Shown: positions 14,430 through 16,309 of the stretch, piece after piece | Layout: each line of letters begins with the position of its first letter | Numbering within the stretch: position 1 is the stretch's first letter | Assembly (NCBI GenBank): GCA_036821645.1 | Contig: DAISJD010000068.1 | Span: 1-16,309, forward strand | DNA length: 16,309 bases | Direction: 5' to 3' | From: DAISJD01 sp036821645 | GTDB taxonomy: Bacteria > Pseudomonadota > Alphaproteobacteria > ATCC43930 > CGMCC-115725 | Position numbers and translations under genes: made by a program | The notes under the pieces: model-generated | What the model saw: the letters and a program-made list of their open reading frames with translations, nothing else | The model's database searches: none | Told to the model about the DNA's origin: nothing

Positions 14430-16283
14430 TCAACGATCGCCAAACCCATAGGCCGCAAGCGTCTCATCGATCATCCGTTTCATCCCGAAACGCGCGGTTA
14501 TGAAAGCGGGACCGGTTTTAAGCGCGCCGGTTTTGAAAGCGGGATCCTTTAGAATCGCCACAACCTGCCGGGCAAGATTATCCGGGGTCGGCTCATGGAT
14601 GATAAAACCCGATTGCCCCTCATTGACCGCCTCGCACGTGCCGCCGGAATCGGTCGCCACAACCGGGGTGCCGACCCATTGCGCTTCTAAAACCACATTG
14701 GGTGTCCCCTCTTTTTCAGAGGTCAGCAGAAACACATCCATAACGGACAAGGCAGTCAAGACATCATTGGTCACACCGGCAAAAATCACCCGATCGGCAA
14801 TCGCGCATTTTTGCGCTCTGGCCCGCATGGCTTCTTCCAAACCGCCTTGGCCGAAGATTAAAAACCGGGCATTGGGATAGGCCTCTGCGATGCGGGCCGC
14901 CGTTTCAATCCATAAAAGCGGTTGTTTTTCGGCAGAAAAGCGAAAAACCCCGCCGATGACCGGTGAACCCTCTGGAATGTGAAACTGTTCGCGCAAGGCC
15001 GCCACAGCCTCGGGGTCGGCTCGTTCTCGACCACCGAAATCGACGCCGTTGCGCAAAACGCCGATCCGATTTTTTTTCAACTTCAACCATTTTGCATAAT
15101 CTTCGGCACCGACCGCACTATTGTTCAACATCACCACATTGGGATATTGCGCCAATGCCAGATAAGCCGGATCCATATAAGGCTGATAGAGTTGAAAATG
15201 GGTCGGATTGACATTGCGACCGGAAATCACAACCCTTGGCACCCCCGCCAAGATGGCGGCAAGACCGGCACGCACGCTGCTCCAATCCAAGAACGCATGC
15301 ACCACTTCCGGCTTCAAGCGCCGAAATTCTCGATAAAGATTGGCGACATCGACCGGCAAGGTTCCGGGCCATTTACGGACGAGAGCCTTAAAATCAGCCG
15401 GCAGATCCTCAGCATTGGGAAAGTCATGATGGTAATACGATTCAATCGCCGCTGCGGAAATGCCGGCATTTTCAACGATCGGCAAATAAAAATCATATTT
15501 TGAAGGATCGTTCTTATGAAGAAAATCACATCGCAAATAGACGTTTTCCAATTTGTTAGAATTTTTCAATCCAACCAGGGTATTGGCGACCTGGCGCTCT
15601 GCACCACCAGGCGAGAGACTGCTACAGACGATGACGACCCGACCCGGAACGTAATCCGTCATGGGATGCGCCTGTTTCAGGACCGCCTTGACATCGGCCA
15701 AACGCAATTTTTGACGATGCCGATTGATCGCAACAGCCAGTTGGAGAAGACGCTTCATCAGATTTTTTTTCATGACGATCCAAAACGGCCCCAGTGGAAT
15801 GGCAACCCGTTCCAAATCGACGGACACCGCCTGATGCAGCACCCGCGGCGGGGTGCGCCACCATGGCCCCAAAATAAAGACCGACCGCGCCCCTTGAGGG
15901 ATGACCCATCCCCCCCCTTCCCATCGGCCGATACGCGGATTACCGATAAATTCACCTGGAATTTCCGGCCAGAGGATGCAGCCCGCTATGGTCTTATAGG
16001 ATAAATATTCACGAATCTCATAATCATGCAAGGGCATCGCCGGTGCAATAAACAGCCCCTCCAGCCGTTTTCTTGAAAGACGCCAAACCTGAATTTTGAT
16101 GGATGGAAAAAAAGAATATCGATAACATAAATATTGATAATATATAAAAAATTGACATTTAATTTTTTTAAAATAGTTTTTTATTGAATTTATTAAAAAA
16201 ACCCTGATAATTTTCATGTTTTTTACGATAAAAAAAATCAAAATTGCAATTTTTTTGATGTATTTGTTTTTTATATACTTCAT
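14430..16283 (-). CDS. GT4-family glycosyltransferase with long N-terminal extension (start uncertain)
   Basis: The open frame encodes 617 residues. From about residue 214 it is a standard GT4 enzyme: VVIVCSSLSPGGAERQVANT (216-235), donor domain from about 441, and EX7E in EGTPNVVLE (E525, E533) followed by VGTPVVATDSGG. Before this lies a region of about 110 residues rich in tryptophan and proline (WPEIPGEFIGNPRIGRWEGG, then GPWWRTPP), which I do not recognise. Its composition is normal for this genome, so it looks genuinely coding. The first 62 codons or so are lysine-, isoleucine- and phenylalanine-rich, lie in DNA of very low GC and lack a good ribosome binding site. The true start may therefore be later, for example the ATG at 16037 (residue 83). 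It probably adds a sugar to a surface glycan; acceptor and donor are unknown. It ends 130 nt before the peptidase start. Confidence 0.82.
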   Translation of the reverse strand: MKYIKNKYIKKIAILIFFIVKNMKIIRVFLINSIKNYFKKIKCQFFIYYQYLCYRYSFFPSIKIQVWRLSRKRLEGLFIAPAMPLHDYEIREYLSYKTIAGCILWPEIPGEFIGNPRIGRWEGGGWVIPQGARSVFILGPWWRTPPRVLHQAVSVDLERVAIPLGPFWIVMKKNLMKRLLQLAVAINRHRQKLRLADVKAVLKQAHPMTDYVPGRVVIVCSSLSPGGAERQVANTLVGLKNSNKLENVYLRCDFLHKNDPSKYDFYLPIVENAGISAAAIESYYHHDFPNAEDLPADFKALVRKWPGTLPVDVANLYREFRRLKPEVVHAFLDWSSVRAGLAAILAGVPRVVISGRNVNPTHFQLYQPYMDPAYLALAQYPNVVMLNNSAVGAEDYAKWLKLKKNRIGVLRNGVDFGGRERADPEAVAALREQFHIPEGSPVIGGVFRFSAEKQPLLWIETAARIAEAYPNARFLIFGQGGLEEAMRARAQKCAIADRVIFAGVTNDVLTALSVMDVFLLTSEKEGTPNVVLEAQWVGTPVVATDSGGTCEAVNEGQSGFIIHEPTPDNLARQVVAILKDPAFKTGALKTGPAFITARFGMKRMIDETLAAYGFGDR

Positions 16284-16309
16284 TTCTTGAATAGATAATA
16301 TGGTGTTGT
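16091..16309. other. Extremely AT-rich tract at the right edge
   Basis: Composition drops sharply near 16090. Over 16141-16309 I count 27 G or C in 169 bases, about 16%, against roughly 60% in the rest of the window. It contains many A and T homopolymer runs of 6-8 bases. It overlaps the putative 5' end of the minus-strand glycosyltransferase gene. It may be a promoter region bound by silencing proteins or the edge of horizontally acquired DNA. Confidence 0.7.

Noticed and set aside
14300..14467. N-terminal extension of the S46 peptidase by 56 codons
   Set aside because: The extension would hide the signal peptide and overlaps the end of the glycosyltransferase gene. The ATG at 14299 has a GGAG and starts a clean signal sequence.
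14500..14548. Short repeated segments GAAAGCGGGA and CCGGTTTT
   Set aside because: They lie inside the C-terminal coding region of the glycosyltransferase and are short, imperfect and explained by local codon repetition.

Overview
The window looks like part of a high-GC alphaproteobacterial chromosome, most likely a Rhodospirillales-type organism. That placement is an inference from base composition, codon use and protein flavour; no marker gene for taxonomy is present. It holds nine protein-coding genes. There are no RNA genes, insertion sequences or CRISPR arrays that I can support.

Positions 1-3534 (+ strand) are the end of an exopolysaccharide assembly operon. It contains the 3' end of a GumC/Wzz-like chain-length determinant, a GT4 glycosyltransferase that overlaps it by 4 nt, and an unusual protein joining a membrane GT2 glycosyltransferase to a WcaJ-type priming sugar-phosphate transferase. 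A 239-nt gap with an AT-rich palindrome and a long near-perfect hairpin separates this from the next unit. That unit starts with an NAD-dependent sugar 4-epimerase.

Positions 4724-10779 (+) hold three signalling genes. The first encodes a protein with an RsbW-like kinase domain, a receiver and a PP2C/SpoIIE phosphatase. The second encodes a LuxO/NtrC-like sigma-54 activator with two Fis-type helix-turn-helix domains. The third encodes a soluble GAF-PAS hybrid histidine kinase ending in an HPt domain. Their architectures match SypE, SypG and SypF of the Vibrio fischeri symbiosis-polysaccharide (syp) biofilm locus. Because they sit inside a polysaccharide cluster, I propose a syp-like control circuit: kinase to internal receiver to HPt, then to the sigma-54 activator and possibly the SypE-like receiver. 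The SypE-like protein would set the phosphorylation of a STAS anti-anti-sigma protein, which is not in this window. This is the main point of interest.

Positions 10893-12110 (+) encode an exported protein with one CXXCH haem motif. A bidirectional intrinsic terminator at 12141-12175 separates it from a convergent minus-strand gene for a periplasmic S46 dipeptidyl-peptidase with a DPP7-type specificity residue. Further right, also on the minus strand, is a long GT4 glycosyltransferase whose 5' end runs into extremely AT-rich DNA (about 16% GC by hand count over 16141-16309).
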